A stretch of DNA of 64,000 bases from Cryptomeria japonica (lineage: Eukaryota > Streptophyta > Pinopsida > Cupressales > Cupressaceae). The notes below the pieces were generated by a model. It saw only the letters and a list, made by a program, of their open reading frames with translations, did not search any database and was not told where the DNA came from. The stretch is taken from NCBI RefSeq assembly GCF_030272615.1, contig NC_081412.1:674248323-674312322 (forward strand), in the 5' to 3' direction. Made by a program: the position numbers and the translations under genes. Below, one piece after another: positions 8,548 to 21,356 of this stretch; position 1 is the stretch's first letter, and every line of letters starts with the position of its first letter.

Positions 8548-11500
8548 TTGCTTCTAGACGTCTTGGTGTGGGGGAACTTTTTAAAGTATCCTCTAATGGT
8601 TGTCCTCCTCTTCCAAATTCTCATTTCCTTCTCATTAAGCTCCAAATTTATTACTTTGTCATTTTCATCAACAAAATTTGACTAAAAATGACAACTTTTG
8701 TTGATTAACAACTTTATTTGTAAATTAAAGTTCAAAGACTATTAATTTATTCAATACTCATGTCTAATCTCACAAGGAATTAGAGCAAGTAATATGTCAA
8801 TGCTTTGTGGTAAAATGATTCCTACACTCATCATGTAGAATATGTCCTAAGAGACTACTTGAGATTCCTAAATTCAACATGTCTTTATTCAACTTTAAAA
8901 TCATTTGTGGAACATATAATTCTAAAGTTGGGATAGATGATTGATATGATCTAATGGGGAATTAAATTTCCCATCATAATCCCCTATCTCATTGAGTTGA
9001 TTATTTTCATGTGGTTCAATTCCAAGTTGGATATTATAGTCCCTTTTGTCCTCAATGGTGTCACTATTATACATAAAAATTATAATTAAAGAAAGTGTTG
9101 TTGTCTCCTTCATTTGTATTATTTTTTGAAAATTCAAGAGAGGTTCAAATATCACCATGTTGATTAAGTATGGTTGCATAACTATCAATATTCTTGGTAC
9201 TTTTAATTGATCTAGCCTCCTTTGTAGGTATTTTTGCAAGGTCACAAGCTGACATGTCATTTTAGAATATGGCACATTTTTTTGTCATGGATTTGTAGTC
9301 ATTTGGATAATAGATTGAAACATGCTCAACATACCTTATTTTGTATTTACTTATACCTATTAGAATCTTGCTTTTATCCCCATAATTATTATCATTATCA
9401 AATAATAAGTTTCTATACATTTATTATTGAAGGAGAAGTTCTTGAATGCATATCATAATGGGATAGGGGAAAAAATGGTGGGTAAAGAGTTGAATATTGA
9501 TTATACTTTGAGATGAAATGGTCTTTACGAGAGAAACTATTGGTTTTATCTTTGCATATTTGATGGGTAAATTTGAATGGACTATTTGTTATGATTCTCA
9601 AAATTTAAGATTGGTTGTAGCTGTAAGTTTTGATTATATTGATCAATCACTTGGTTTTATTGAGGAATAGAGTTCATTTAATTTAAAAACCTTGTATGTC
9701 ATTATTTGAATGTTGTTGTTAATTGATTTAAGACTCAATGACTATGAGTAGGTATACTGAATAATTGGTTTTTTTCATTAAAAGGTAATTTGTTTGTGAT
9801 TACACCAAACCATAACCCATTTGCTCAATATTGAGGGTCTTTGTCCATGAATCTTCCTATATATTCAAGCACATATTCTAAATTGTTTTATATTTTTTAT
9901 AGAATAGAAAATAGATTATTCTTGCAATTCTAGATTTTTTTTCTTTCATTGTTAATATGTATTATATGGAATCACAATCAAATTAGGAAGAACAAGAGAC
10001 TATAAAATAAAATACAAGCTAATTGAAAGGCCATTGCAAAATTTGTTATAAGTCCAAAGAAGCCAAGGCTTTATGGATTCCTAGGCCTTCCAAATTTTCT
10101 AAATAATAAAAGTTCCTTGAATTTGAATAGCTTCGTTGATGGTGAGAAGGGGCATTTCCAAGTTGCTTGTAGCACTGAGTCTTTTGCATTGAATATTCAA
10201 GCTAGAAGCTTGGTAGAATATGTTACGGGAAATAAGATCTTATTTTCTATGATTCTTGTACTCAAGAAGAGCGAGTAAATAATTATCATCAAAATTCCTA
10301 TTAACTACTTGAATAGATGGGATAGAAAGGGAGAAACTTTTAATCAAATTTTGAGAGAGCATGTGGGCCAAAAGATAATCAATGCCCTTTGTAGTAAACA
10401 TATAAAGTGTAGGAATTGAAATATATGATCCTTGGTCGATAAATTGAAAAAGCCTAAAAGAATTGACCTATTGGCCTTAATGGTAATACAATTTGAGGCA
10501 TTAGAAGAGAGATGTTTTGTGATTTAATAAAATCAATTTTTTTAGGCCAGATAAGTTGGCGCATGAGTGGTTTATTATTGATAAAAAGAGATTTGGTAAT
10601 AATATTGTGGGTGACATTCAATAAGGTTATGGGCCACCAATTATAGATTTTATCTAGGTCTCTAGCTTTAGGTATAAATTTAGTATAGAACTTGGTAATT
10701 ATGTTTCCTAATAACTTCCCATGAAAGGCTTCTAGGTATATCTTGTTAAGGTCTTCTTCAACAATATTTGTTTTCTATCTAATTCACACATTAATCCATC
10801 CAAGAGATGGGCATTATCACTAAACATAGAGAACCTAACCTAACAAAAATCAACCTTTGTGAGAAGTTGATAACAAAGACTATACTAAGAGGTGGAAACT
10901 TAACAAGGCACCACTTGTAAGCATTGTTGTATAAAAATCTTACAAGATGGTGTATATTTTTTAGTAGTAATGACTTATAACCTTGAATAAAGGCTTGAAG
11001 AATGTTTGGAAACTTAGTAAAGAGTGGTTGAACCTCCTTAATTTGCTAAATTGGTGGGCCACATCCCTCATCAATTATGTATTCCACCTAAGAGAGAGAA
11101 AGGTGACGACATTGCCATTGCACATTTCATGACTACTACAACATTACATGCTACAAGAAGTAAAAATAAAAGCTTTAACTACTTTGTAAATAGAGAATAT
11201 CTAGATCTTAAAATCATTGCCGAGTCTCACAAACATAATAAATTTGTGGGATTTTTGTTAGAACCTCAACATTCTAGGAGACACAATCCATGAATGGGTG
11301 TCAAGAGTCACCTCACTATCAATTTTATCTAGAGTTGAGGAACTATTATCAATAAATGCATCCCCTGAATTAGAGGTACCTATTCAGATAAAGGATTGGA
11401 TAAGGTATTGTTTCTTTGTTACACATTATATTTTTTCTATTTACCTCAATGGGCTATGGGCCTTGCATTAAATCATTGGGGAGAGGAATAATGTCAAGCA

Positions 11501-12500
11501 ATGGAAGCTTTTTGCGAAGCCTAAATTAAAGCAACTAATAGTGCTTAGAGAATGTTGCCTCGCTAAATGTCTTCCATTAGGGGAGTAACACATTTCTTGG
11601 TATTAGGAGGTTTTTAAATTGTTTGAGATGAAGACATACCCTTAGAGCCTAAAGGTGGTTTGGTTGATGGACCATTGTTACTATGATGCTTGGGTTTGTG
11701 ACTCACCATTGCAGACCACCTCTCTTTTTTATAGGAGATAGAGAAGTAGAAGTGGGTTAATTGTTGGACTTGCAATGGGAGACGCCAAATGGTAATCTTG
11801 GATCTTATGCAAAAAAATTGACATCTCTAACAAATTTTATGTAAATTGAATTTGCGAACATGTGTGTAACTCATCTAACTAATTTGGATATTAATTATTT
11901 TCTTAAAATCCTTGGAGAGATTCATTTTCTCTAGACCCTCTTCTAGGAAAAATTGAGATAAATATGTTCGATTCAACACACATGATAGAGCCTAGAGAGA
12001 ATATAATTTGTGTCAAGAAGATCCTGCACAAGGGTAAAGTAGGGAACTACACCTAGATGGGTACATGTAAAGTTTTCTTCTCATTAGAGATGGTGAAGTC
12101 TCTAGTCGACAATAAAAAACTAATGGACAACTACGAGCTACATTTACGGATGGATTTAATAAAAAACCAAAAAAAAAAAAGAAAATCTTTGGTAAGGTTT
12201 TGCATTGCACCAAAAAGAATATCTTGCAGGATCTAAGGACTGATGACCTAGCCTTTGAGAATGCTTTCAAAGGAGATCCTTTTGACAAAATGCCCTATTA
12301 AAGTAAATTTTTCTAGCCAATGACATGCATTATAAAATTGAAAAAAAAAAAGGAACCACATTAAAGGGTATTTCAATAGACATCATTGGGGAACGCCTTG
12401 GAAAAACTTCTTAGGCCTCTTACATAAGCGCATTGTTGTCAAGCACCATGAGTTTTTACTTTGTGGACTTTTTTTAAAGGCTTTATTTTGAATTTCTTAA
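8548..12500 (-). mobile_element. Ancient decayed LINE remnant, copy A
   Basis: Read on the minus strand, 10,612-10,641 gives NWWPITLLNV followed by a stretch like THNIITKSL. This matches the conserved NWRPI-LLNV-YKI motif of non-LTR reverse transcriptases. Upstream residues (YLEAFHGKLLGNIITKFYTK) fit the block that precedes it. The rest is broken by many stops. A 117-residue minus-strand frame at 8,922-9,275 persists in both duplication copies, but I cannot place it in the protein. The true ends are not visible. The same remnant lies in copy B, so it predates the duplication. Confidence 0.5.
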
Positions 12501-12833
12501 ATGCCATATAAGCATTAGAACAGAGGAAATATCGTATATCTCGGGATGTCTTGTTACTTGTCTTCACTACCCTTCTATACGTGCATGCTTATGTTTATAA
12601 TTTATTGCGTGAAGAAATACAAGAGGAATGCTCCCCGACGGGTCATGTCGACGCCACTCAATTTGAGAAATCAAGCAGCCGAGACTACTGGCGTTCGACT
12701 GTGGAGATGACAAAGTTTTGCACAATTAAGTCCTCTCAATACAAGAAATTAAGCAGTGGAGAATACTCTCAAGCTCGGAGACTACAGCTTTACGCACAAT
12801 TAAGTACTCTCAGCCCACCACATCGATTCACAT

Positions 12834-13314
12834 GTGAGATACATTTTATTAGAAAGTTTCTCAATTTCTCCGCCATATGAATCCAACTTTAAAACTCTCA
12901 TTTTTTCAATTAACAGTGACCAAGGACAGAAATTTTTGGCTCAAGATGTATTTCTGAGTCACAGTGGTAAGCAGAAATTTTTTATTAGGCAGCTGTACAG
13001 AGACCTCACAAACCAGAGCGTGTCCTGCTTCTTTGATCAAGATCGTTGAAGCGAGAGATACATGCTCAACCCGTACAAATCCCAACCTCAAAATTTTACC
13101 CTTGTCCTTCCAGATTTCACCGGATGCTCTTAAAAACGTTACACCGTGCAACGAAAAGTGGAAACAGTTGGAGAAATCCGCGGAAAAGCGAGCCGAATGG
13201 CACCAATCTTTGAGTACAATACGGCGAATTAACGGGTTGAAGTTCAGAGAAGGTGATGATGAAGTGAGGTTTCGAGATGAAATTGTGAAAGAAATCTCAC
13301 TTATACCAAAATCT
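12834..13314 (+). pseudogene. Broken TIR-domain (immune receptor type) gene, copy A
   Basis: The frame at 12,834-13,049 contains DVFLSHSGKQKFFIRQLY and ends FFDQDR, the first strand and helix of a plant TIR domain (compare DVFLSFRGED...). A second frame across 13,080-13,310 carries ILPLSFQISPDALKN, which resembles the VLPVFY-VDPSDVR segment, then a tail ending RDEIVKEIS. Between them the central TIR block with the catalytic glutamate region is missing and the frame shifts. TIR domains act in NLR immune receptors, in part as NAD-cleaving enzymes. No NB-ARC or LRR follows; an LTR-like repeat begins at about 13,330. Copy B has the same break. Confidence 0.65.
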
Positions 13315-13329
13315 TTTTTTTTTTTTTTT

Positions 13330-14500
13330 GTCATCTACCAAACTTACTTGCCTCCTAAACCTTTTTTAGATTCTTCTAATCCATTTCAAATTAACCTAAT
13401 CCCCCTCCCTAATTATTGTCACATTCCTAAGGAAAGAGAAGTCTCTTTTCAAAGTCTCCAAAGTCTTTGAAAACGTCCAAAGTCTTTGAAAATCATTAAA
13501 GGGCTTATGTCCTCAACAAGTTAACCCCCAAAGTTTTCTAAACCATTTATGGTTCTTGCATAACCATTTATGGCTCTTACATAACCATTAATGGTTAAAC
13601 TCAACTCACCCACATGATTAGAGGTTTTTTTTCTAACTCAACCCTCATTTAACTAAGGTCTTTTCAAGCATTCCTTGCTTTGATCATGGTTATCCCCACT
13701 AACTCTTGCACAAGAGTTTATCCATTGGATAAAAACAATTACCTTTGGATAAAAGTTTTATTCACTAACTCAAGCCTAACCAAACCCTCTTAGGGTAAAC
13801 TTCATGTCATCTCAAGCATTTAATGCTTCTTCCCTTTCCTCTCAAGCCATCTCATGTTGACATTTGTCATCATGGGATTGGGTTGAAAGTCATCACATGG
13901 ATCACAAACCTATCAATCATGGCCCTTGTTAAGATTACCCAATCTTGACCATCCAGCCCTACTTCCCTTATAAATAGAACTCTCTTTCTTCAATTTCAGG
14001 ATCAGAAGTCATTTGTGCATCAAATTTATAGTCATTTTAGAGAGCATTAGGAAGCATTTGCATTGTTATTATACTAATATTTACATAGACTAATTAGGTG
14101 TTTTCTCATAGTAAATCATTCACACTTGCATAAGCATTTGTTTTCATTTTCACAACCATCTTGAATCTTCATATGACATCCATGAATAGTGCAAAAAGTT
14201 GAGAGCTACACAGATGTGGGACTTGGAGTGGAGAGGAACAAGGGAGGAATATCTATGAGTATTTTGAAGAGCATCTTGGGGGGTCTTATTCCACTTTTTC
14301 GTTTATGTAGCTTTTTATTGTGTGCTTTATATCTCTCTTGATGTGCATGTTAAGGTATTTAGGTTCATTTGTATTTGGTTTTGATTGTGACTAATCTAGA
14401 AGGTTTTTAGGTTCATTCGTATTTGGTTTTGATTGTGACTAATCTAGTAACATTTGAACTGTGTCTTTTGTGCCTTATGTCACTTTTAGCGTGCATCAAT
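13330..14500 (+). repeat. LTR-like repeat fragment, copy A
   Basis: This AT-rich stretch resembles the solo LTR at 18,426-19,882. Shared parts include the blocks around CAAAGTCTTTGAAAA, CAATCTTGACCATCCA and a TATAAATAGA-type TATA box near 13,970. It lacks the first few hundred bases of that LTR, and its 3' end differs. A poly-T run precedes it. Copy A holds a 48-bp tandem duplication near 14,361-14,456 that is single in copy B. Exact ends are uncertain. Confidence 0.5.
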
Positions 14501-15350
14501 AATAATACAATTTAATCAAATTTTTTAAGCTGATTATTTTTCAGATAATAATTTTAACTAACATATTCAAAGTTAATTTTTTTTAAATATTGATGAGAAA
14601 ATTTTCATAGAAGTCTTTATATTTTTCAATTATTAATATAAACGTATGTAATTTTCCAACACTGTTCTCTATATTTTTAAAAAATTTAAAAATAATATAA
14701 ATTTTGATAAACATGTAACACGAAAAATATGCAAAAAAAAAAAAAAAGCAGTAATAATTCGTTCCATTATGATTAATTGAATTAAGGAAATTTGCTCACA
14801 TATTATCTTTTGTGGGTTTAGCATCTACAATCTTCATGCTCGTGAAAAAGCGTTTCCATTTAATCTCGTCATTTCACTTCAAGCAGCCTATTTATAAGAG
14901 CTTATTCCACCATATATGATCCCACAATGAATGTGGGAGTAAAGATTTGCCGATTTTGCACCACACACAAGCCGGAACAGAAACCGTTAATGTGAAAATT
15001 GAGGTTGCGGTAACGGACTCTAAACGGAAACATGGAAATGATACGGAATGAACAAGGTCAGGTTAAGTGGTTCCCATGGGCCCAGTCACCTAAGTCAATG
15101 CTTAGAGTGTTTAAACAGAGATATTAGGTATATAACAGAGAAAATTACAGCTCAATGCTATTTCTTTTTGATCAAATGATACATATTTATATAACAGTAA
15201 ATACGTACTACATCCTTATAGATCTGCTAAATAAACTGACAACTTAGTCTGTAACTAAAGAGTTTGTAAACAACTTGACTACTGCTGCCAGCAAATTGGA
15301 AGTGAAGGACATAGATGAACTTATTTTGGCTCTACTTAAATCCAACCTTT
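14501..15350. other. Non-coding AT-rich stretch, copy A
   Basis: No open frame or recognised repeat is seen. It is conserved with copy B at 38,121-38,697 and beyond 44,170. The site matching the copy B Copia insertion lies near 15,085 and is empty here. Confidence 0.6.
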
Positions 15351-15356
15351 ACAGGC

Positions 15357-15711
15357 ATGCCCACATCCAAATGCAAAATCTGGGACTGCAACAAGAAGTA
15401 TACCACAAGAGATGAATGTAGAAGTATGGAAGGAAAAAGTCCCTAGTCTTTTCAACCCCACTGTACAATCCATTATTGGCATGTCCACATCCAAATGCAA
15501 AATCTGGGACTCAAACAATAAATTTATCACAAGAAACCAGTGTTTGATAGCAGGGATTACAGTAGGTCCACGCAATGCCATTGCATGTAATGTCAATGTT
15601 GGTTTGGAGAATAGAGGGTCATCCATTTTGTATAGATATGTAAGTTGCAGCCAATTCTCAAAAGAAGACTGGGAAGTAATGGACTGTAATTGTAAACTTG
15701 TTGGTAAATAA
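15357..15711 (+). pseudogene. Cysteine-rich protein fragment with internal repeat, copy A
   Basis: Two units about 124 bp apart (from 15,357 and 15,481) each encode M[PS]TSKCKIWD followed by a Lys/Asn-rich stretch and a second cysteine. They lie in different frames. The second unit sits in a 99-residue open frame ending at 15,711 with further cysteines (IACNVN, VSCSQF, DCNCKLVGK). I do not recognise the family. The frame disagreement between units, and different frames in copy B, suggest a decayed gene. It is divergently arranged beside the kinase pseudogene. Confidence 0.35.
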
Positions 15712-16158
15712 GCAACCTTCCAAATTTGGTTCCGAATTTTTAAACATACCCATTAACTCAAAAATACATGAAATTGATATTGATTGTCCAAAAATAAATG
15801 AAAATGATATTGATTGTCCATTATACCTCGTAGTCTAGTTGTTTACGAAAATAATTACTGCATTCATTTCCCACAACTAGAGCCAATTTAATATATTTCT
15901 TAATAATAAGAGAAACATTCATAATTCTTTTAATTAATATCCAAATTAAGCAATAGATTTGAATTCAATTAATTGTTTCATCCACTGCCGAGAAGAGTGA
16001 ATAAAATTAGCATATTGTAGAAGTGTCATAAAACTGATGTTACTTTGCATCATATAAATTAGCATTTTGTCTTGTAAATGGCTAAAAAATTATAATTTGA
16101 GAGTTTGACCAAACATTTAAATGTCATAAATACATAATCTCTCAACTTGGGTGAAAAT

Positions 16159-17908
16159 CTAAGATGTAGATGTAGACCAGTTTTCATCATTTCCTAATTC
16201 AGTATTTTTTCGACCATTTGTACTCTCAAGAAAAGACAAGATATCTATGGGCAATTGAAGAGATCGAGTGCCGAGAAATGTCATTGCTATTTTTTCTAAC
16301 CTTTCAGCTATCTCCATCATATTTGGTCGTTCTTGTGGTAGCTCCCTTGTGCAAGCCAATCCAACTTGCATAAATTGAGTAAGACATGACAATACCACTG
16401 ATAAATCTGATTCATTAACATCTCGAAGTAGGTTGTTGTCCACCACTTCAGTGATTTTATTTGGAAAATTCATACCTACCCATTTCGGTAGATTAATTCC
16501 CTCTACAAACATGTCATCTATAGGTCTCCTCCTTGTCAACAACTCTAAAAGAAGAACTCCATAGCTATATACATCTCCTTTTGTGGAATCCATTCCACCC
16601 ACTCCATACTCAACAATATAATATAATAATTAGTGATCCTCAAACCATATAAAATATCCATATTATTTTTGAAAATAATAATAATAATTTATATTGAAAT
16701 AAATGCAAAATATTATACCTGGTGCAATGTAGCCAATAGATCCATTTAGTGCATTTGTAGAAGTAAATGAATTCATTGAATTCCCAAATAGAAGTTTGGT
16801 AATGCCAAAATCTGCTACACATGGAGTCATGTCATCCCCCAACAACACATTATTGGGTTTTAGATCACAATGTATGACTTGCACAAAGAAATGGTGATGC
16901 AGATATTGCATTCCTTGTGCTATCTCCTTTGCTATTCTTAATCGGTCAGCCAAATTTAATTTGCATTCATCTCCTCCCTCAGGGTAAAGCCATCTCCCCA
17001 AACTTCCATTTGACATGAATGGAAGAACCAATGCTTTAAATTCAAGGTTGGAACAAGTTGAAATGATTTTAATAACATTTCGATGCCTGACTCTTTTTAA
17101 CACATTACATTCTCTATTAAAAGTTTGGAGAGCATTTTCATCTTGTAAATTGAGAACTTTGACAGCAATATCTGTACCATTTTTTAGAATCCCTTTATAG
17201 ATAGATCCAAAACTACTGATTCCTATTAGATTTGCCTCACTAAAGCCATCAGTTGCATCTACAAGTTCTGAATATGAAATTCGTAAGGGCCACACTTTGA
17301 GATCAAGAATCTTTCTTTGTCTCCATCTATAGGAAAACATAAACAATAGAAAAGACAGAATGAAAATTCCAGTACCGACCACAATAGGAATTATCACCTT
17401 CTTGCTAACTAATGGTTGTTTGTGCTTGGAATGAGAGCATGGTGACAATTTCATCCATGTTCCACAAAGGCCAAGATTTCCCATAATTGTTGACTCATCA
17501 ATTGTTGCAAAAACTCCTTCCTCTAGAACCTCTCCTGTTAATTTGTTTGAAGAGAGATTGATATGTTGAAGTGTTTTCATTTCTCCAAAAGCCATTGGAA
17601 TTGCACCTAACAAATTGTTATTGGAGAGATCAATGTCCAAAAGATTTTTGAGTTCTATGATTGATGTTGGTATTGGCCCATAAAATGAATTCCATGAAAG
17701 ATTCAAATATTGCAAGTTTGTGCAGCTTGATAGTGAGGCTGGAACTTCAGTTGAGAACTTGTTAAGAGACACATCTATAGCTTGCACCATTACCATTTGA
17801 CTCATTTCTAAAAGAGAACCTTGTAATAAATTATGAGAAATATTGAAATAAAGTTGGAGGTTTTTAAGATTCGCCAATTCTGGGGGTATATTTCCTCTTA
17901 GCTTGTTG
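16159..17908 (-). pseudogene. LRR receptor-like kinase, 5'-truncated copy A
   Basis: Exon 1 (to 16,719) encodes the last LRRs, a transmembrane segment (VIIPIVVGTGIFILSFLLFM) and most of a Ser/Thr kinase. The kinase has the lysine in IAVKVLNL, the non-RD catalytic loop HCDLKPNN and DFG. Exon 2 (about 16,159-16,610) encodes the C-lobe (GDVYSYGVLLLELLTRRRPIDD). The sequence resembles the FLS2/EFR/Xa21-type subfamily XII and At2g24130-like kinases. Three defects are seen. The gene starts abruptly at about 17,910 in the middle of the LRRs through a 2.6-kb deletion. The 108-bp intron (16,611-16,718) lacks its AG acceptor, reading TTG where copy B has TAG. The second glycine of the nucleotide loop is serine (GISSFG). 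Confidence 0.85.
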
Positions 17909-18228
17909 TGCAGAAGGAAGTGTAGAAATGAATAAGATATGGATAAAAATGTGGAAAATTATGCAGATATATAAAAGTGTTCAAGATAAGGAAATGAGTC
18001 CAAAGCTGCACAAGATTGGATATTTATAGATATACAATTTATTTAAGGAATTCTCTAAAACTAGAGAAAAAATAATTTGAAATTGACTTGTGTATGAAAA
18101 TATTTCATTGTCAATACATGTATAAGCATGCAAGTTATACATTGAATTAGTCAAATTTATATAATAAAACAAATTGATTTTATTCACATGATTCACTTTT
18201 TCCTAAATGTGTATAACTCTTACCTTAT

Positions 18229-20387
18229 TGTTGATGCATAGTAGTTTCGGTCAGATATAAGGATGATCGGTCAGTTGGAGTATATTAATACAAGCTATCA
18301 AACATCAGACATTCTCACCAAGCCTCTCCCCAAAGTGAAAGTTGAACACTTCAGGAAGAAACTTGGTACGGTTGAAATGTAAGTTATTGAGATTGAATCT
18401 CAAAATTATTTATTTGTATTAATAGTGTAGACGTATAAAAATGACCACATTCCTAAATGAATATTTAATGTTCATTTCTCTATTTGATTAAATCCAATTA
18501 TCCACATTCTTCTATTTAATTAAATAAGTTACTCAATTTATTTAAATTAAATTCACTATACCCATTTAATGAATAAATCAATTTATTCAATTAAATCCCC
18601 CTATCCACTTTTAATTAAATTCAAATTTAATTAAATAGTTATCCTAAATTGAATAAATCTAATTTATTTAATTTCTCCAAATTGCAACCAAATTGAATAA
18701 AATCATTTAATTCAATTAAATCCTATTATCCCCCCATCCACTTGCAAAATCCCAAACCCCTTCCTAATCCCTTCTAGAATATTCTAAACGCTTCTAATTA
18801 ACCTAACCCTCCTCTAAATTTTGTCACATCCCTAAGCAAAGGGAAGTCACTTCTCAAAAACCTTAAAGTCTTTGATAACCATTGAAGGTTTTCAACCTTC
18901 AACCACTAAAACCCTTAAAGTCTTTGAAAACCATTAAAGGCTTCCAACCTTCAACCACTTAATCCCCAAAGTCTCCAATAACCATTAATGGTTAATTCAA
19001 ACCTTCCCACATGGTTAAAACATTTGTTTTGACTCAACCTCTATCCAACCCAAGGGTCTCATCAGGCCATTAATGCTTTGACCATGATTATCTCTTAATC
19101 ATTTGCACAAAGGTTTATCCTTGGATTAACTCTTAATCCAGTGGGTAAGCCTAACTTAGACTTGACCCTTAGCCTTTAGATAACCATGAGGTCTTCTCAG
19201 GCCTTTAATGCCTCCAACCTCTTTTCTCAACCCAATCCTATGTTGACACTTGTCACCATTTTATTGGTGCCAATTGTGCACATGGATCCCCAACTTTCAA
19301 ACCTGGCCCTTGATTAAACCATTCAATCTTGACCATCCATTGCCCTGTTTGTGCTATAAATAGAGCTCTCATTCCTCCATTCTTAACAATCATCTTTCAA
19401 ATTTGAAGCATTATACTTATGCTCAAATACTTTCAAGCTTTTTCATCATCTTTATGCTCTTCATTTAGCCTCTTTTAGATCTAATATGCATGCTTAGATT
19501 ACTTTCTTTATCATTTTAGTTCAATTATAGACTAAATATAGTATGCTAGGATAGTATTCATACTAATCTTGTCATCTTATAGTTAGTTTATTGCATTTTA
19601 GCATCATACATAGCTTACAACACATCTCATACTAAAATCAAGCAAAAGCATCTCTCGTTCTCATATTTGCCATCCCTAAACCATTTTGCTCAGTGATCTG
19701 AGAGCAAAAACGTTGGTTTGAGGGACATTGTGAGATAGAGAACCATGGGACCCTCCTTGGGAAGCTGAGTAACACTACGTTACTCCATAGCTTGCATCAA
19801 GAAGTCCTGTGTGTGTGTGTGGACTAGTATTCTAATAAATTTTCACATATTTAGTTTTATCAGCCCACTTTTCCCGCATACAAATAGAAATAAAGATGTT
19901 TAATGTGTAAACTCTTTTTTCATATGTGTGACTCTATGACTTGTGGTCCTACCCTATGTACATTATTGAAAGGTGACGATCTTTCAAATAATGAACACTT
20001 GTATCTAACATTGTAAGGTGAAGACTTTACAATTATTAATTCACTATCATGATGAATATCACGTGACTTGATATTTATGGACATTTCATGATAGTTAGTA
20101 TCTCTTGGACTTATTGATAGATATCATGAGACTTGATATCAGTTGAATATCATTATGCTCCTTATGAGATAATCATGGTGGATATTATGCGATGTAATAT
20201 CCATGGAAATGCCATGACTTGTTATGGTAGACATCATGAGACGTGATGCCAGTGCACATACCATAACTTTGATGTATATGTGAAGAATGTCATGTGACTT
20301 GGTGTTCTTGAAACATCCTCTGGTATCACGAGTTAGGTGATATCTCCATTGATATATACTTGATTATCTTCTCTAGCTAAGAGGGAG
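18229..20387 (+). mobile_element. Copia remnant: LTR stub, pol tail and 3' untranslated region
   Basis: A 41-bp LTR start (TGTTGATGCATAG...) at 18,229-18,269 is followed directly by the C-terminal end of a Copia polyprotein at about 18,275-18,381 (DILTKPLPK, then HFRKKLG). A long 3' region ends in the purine tract at 20,375-20,387. The fossil has lost most of its interior. A solo LTR is inserted at 18,426-19,882. The first 41 bp match the full LTR at 20,388-21,356. Confidence 0.75.
18426..19882 (+). repeat. Solo LTR with target duplication
   Basis: The repeat begins TGTAGACG and ends GCATACA, and is flanked by the 5-bp duplication AATAG (18,421-18,425 and 19,883-19,887). It is 1,457 bp with no interior, as left by recombination between two LTRs. 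A TATAAATAG box lies at 19,355-19,363. Parts match the LTR-like fragments at 13,330 and 36,987, so the family has been active here more than once. Confidence 0.8.
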
Positions 20388-20439
20388 TGTTGATGCATAG
20401 TAGCTTCGGTTAGATATAAGGATGATCGTTTATATTGCT

Positions 20440-20442
<3 letters not shown>

Positions 20443-20518
<76 letters not shown>
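20443..20518. repeat. (GT)n microsatellite
   Basis: An uninterrupted GT repeat of about 38 units lies inside the Copia LTR. A short CA run follows about 14 bp downstream. Open frames across it are artefacts. Confidence 0.95.
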
Positions 20519-20521
<3 letters not shown>

Positions 20522-21004
20522 CTGACATACATACACACACACATTTCTTGTGCCTATAAAAATAATTATTTTAAATTCTTTGTAAAACCATCATCCTTGT
20601 ATTTGATCGAAATACTATACGAATAGAAATATATTAATCTGTGTAATCAAATTCTATTTCATCTTCTCTTGCAATGTTTCGAGCAATGATCATTGATGAC
20701 AATATTGTTTTATATGTAACAGATCAAGAAAAGATCGTATTTATTATATCAAACATACCTAGATCAAGTAATGATCAAATATAATGCACCAGAGATTAGT
20801 GGCTTTCATAATATTGGTTTTTGGTTTTTTATGTTAAGTAAACCGATTGAGGATTGGGCCTCTTGAAAGCACCCTTTGGAAACTGTTGTATTGTTTGAGA
20901 GAGGGTCATGTCATGAGTGGACATGGCTCCACATTGTGGAGACATGTCCCCTCATGACATGTCTCTCCACATATATATTTATACATGTCAATATCATAAA
21001 GAGA

Positions 21005-21148
<144 letters not shown>

Positions 21149-21356
21149 GCTCTCTCTCCCTTTGATCGATAATCTTACAATTGAAGAAAAGAAGTACATC
21201 AACGTCTCATCAATACATTATCATTATTAACATTCATATTTGCTAAAGATTAAATTCTGAATACATACCCTGAAATCAAAAGAATAAATCTGTACATTAT
21301 AATCTGCATATTATAATAATTGCATCAGTCCGAAATAAATTTAATTTACTTTAACA

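Larger units (their letters stand above)
1..18224. repeat. Segmental duplication, copy A
   Basis: This stretch matches 30,868-57,415 in order and orientation, with about 2-4% mismatch in the parts compared by eye. The match already holds at base 1, so the duplication probably starts outside the window. It contains a decayed LINE, a broken TIR gene, an LTR-like repeat, a cysteine-rich fragment and a receptor-kinase pseudogene. Relative to copy B it has an extra LTR element at 958-8,542 and lacks the Copia and LINE insertions. It also lacks the 2.6 kb of copy B between about 54,457 and 57,090. The match ends where a Copia stub begins near 18,229. Confidence 0.9.

Noticed and set aside
11051-11293. 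Plus-strand frame kept in both duplication copies (also 34,314-34,625)
   Set aside because: No family is recognised, lengths differ between copies, and it lies within the decayed minus-strand LINE region. Low divergence alone explains its persistence.
12551-12880. 109-residue frame just upstream of the TIR relic
   Set aside because: It is interrupted in copy B, lacks domain features, and overlaps the likely promoter or leader of the TIR gene.
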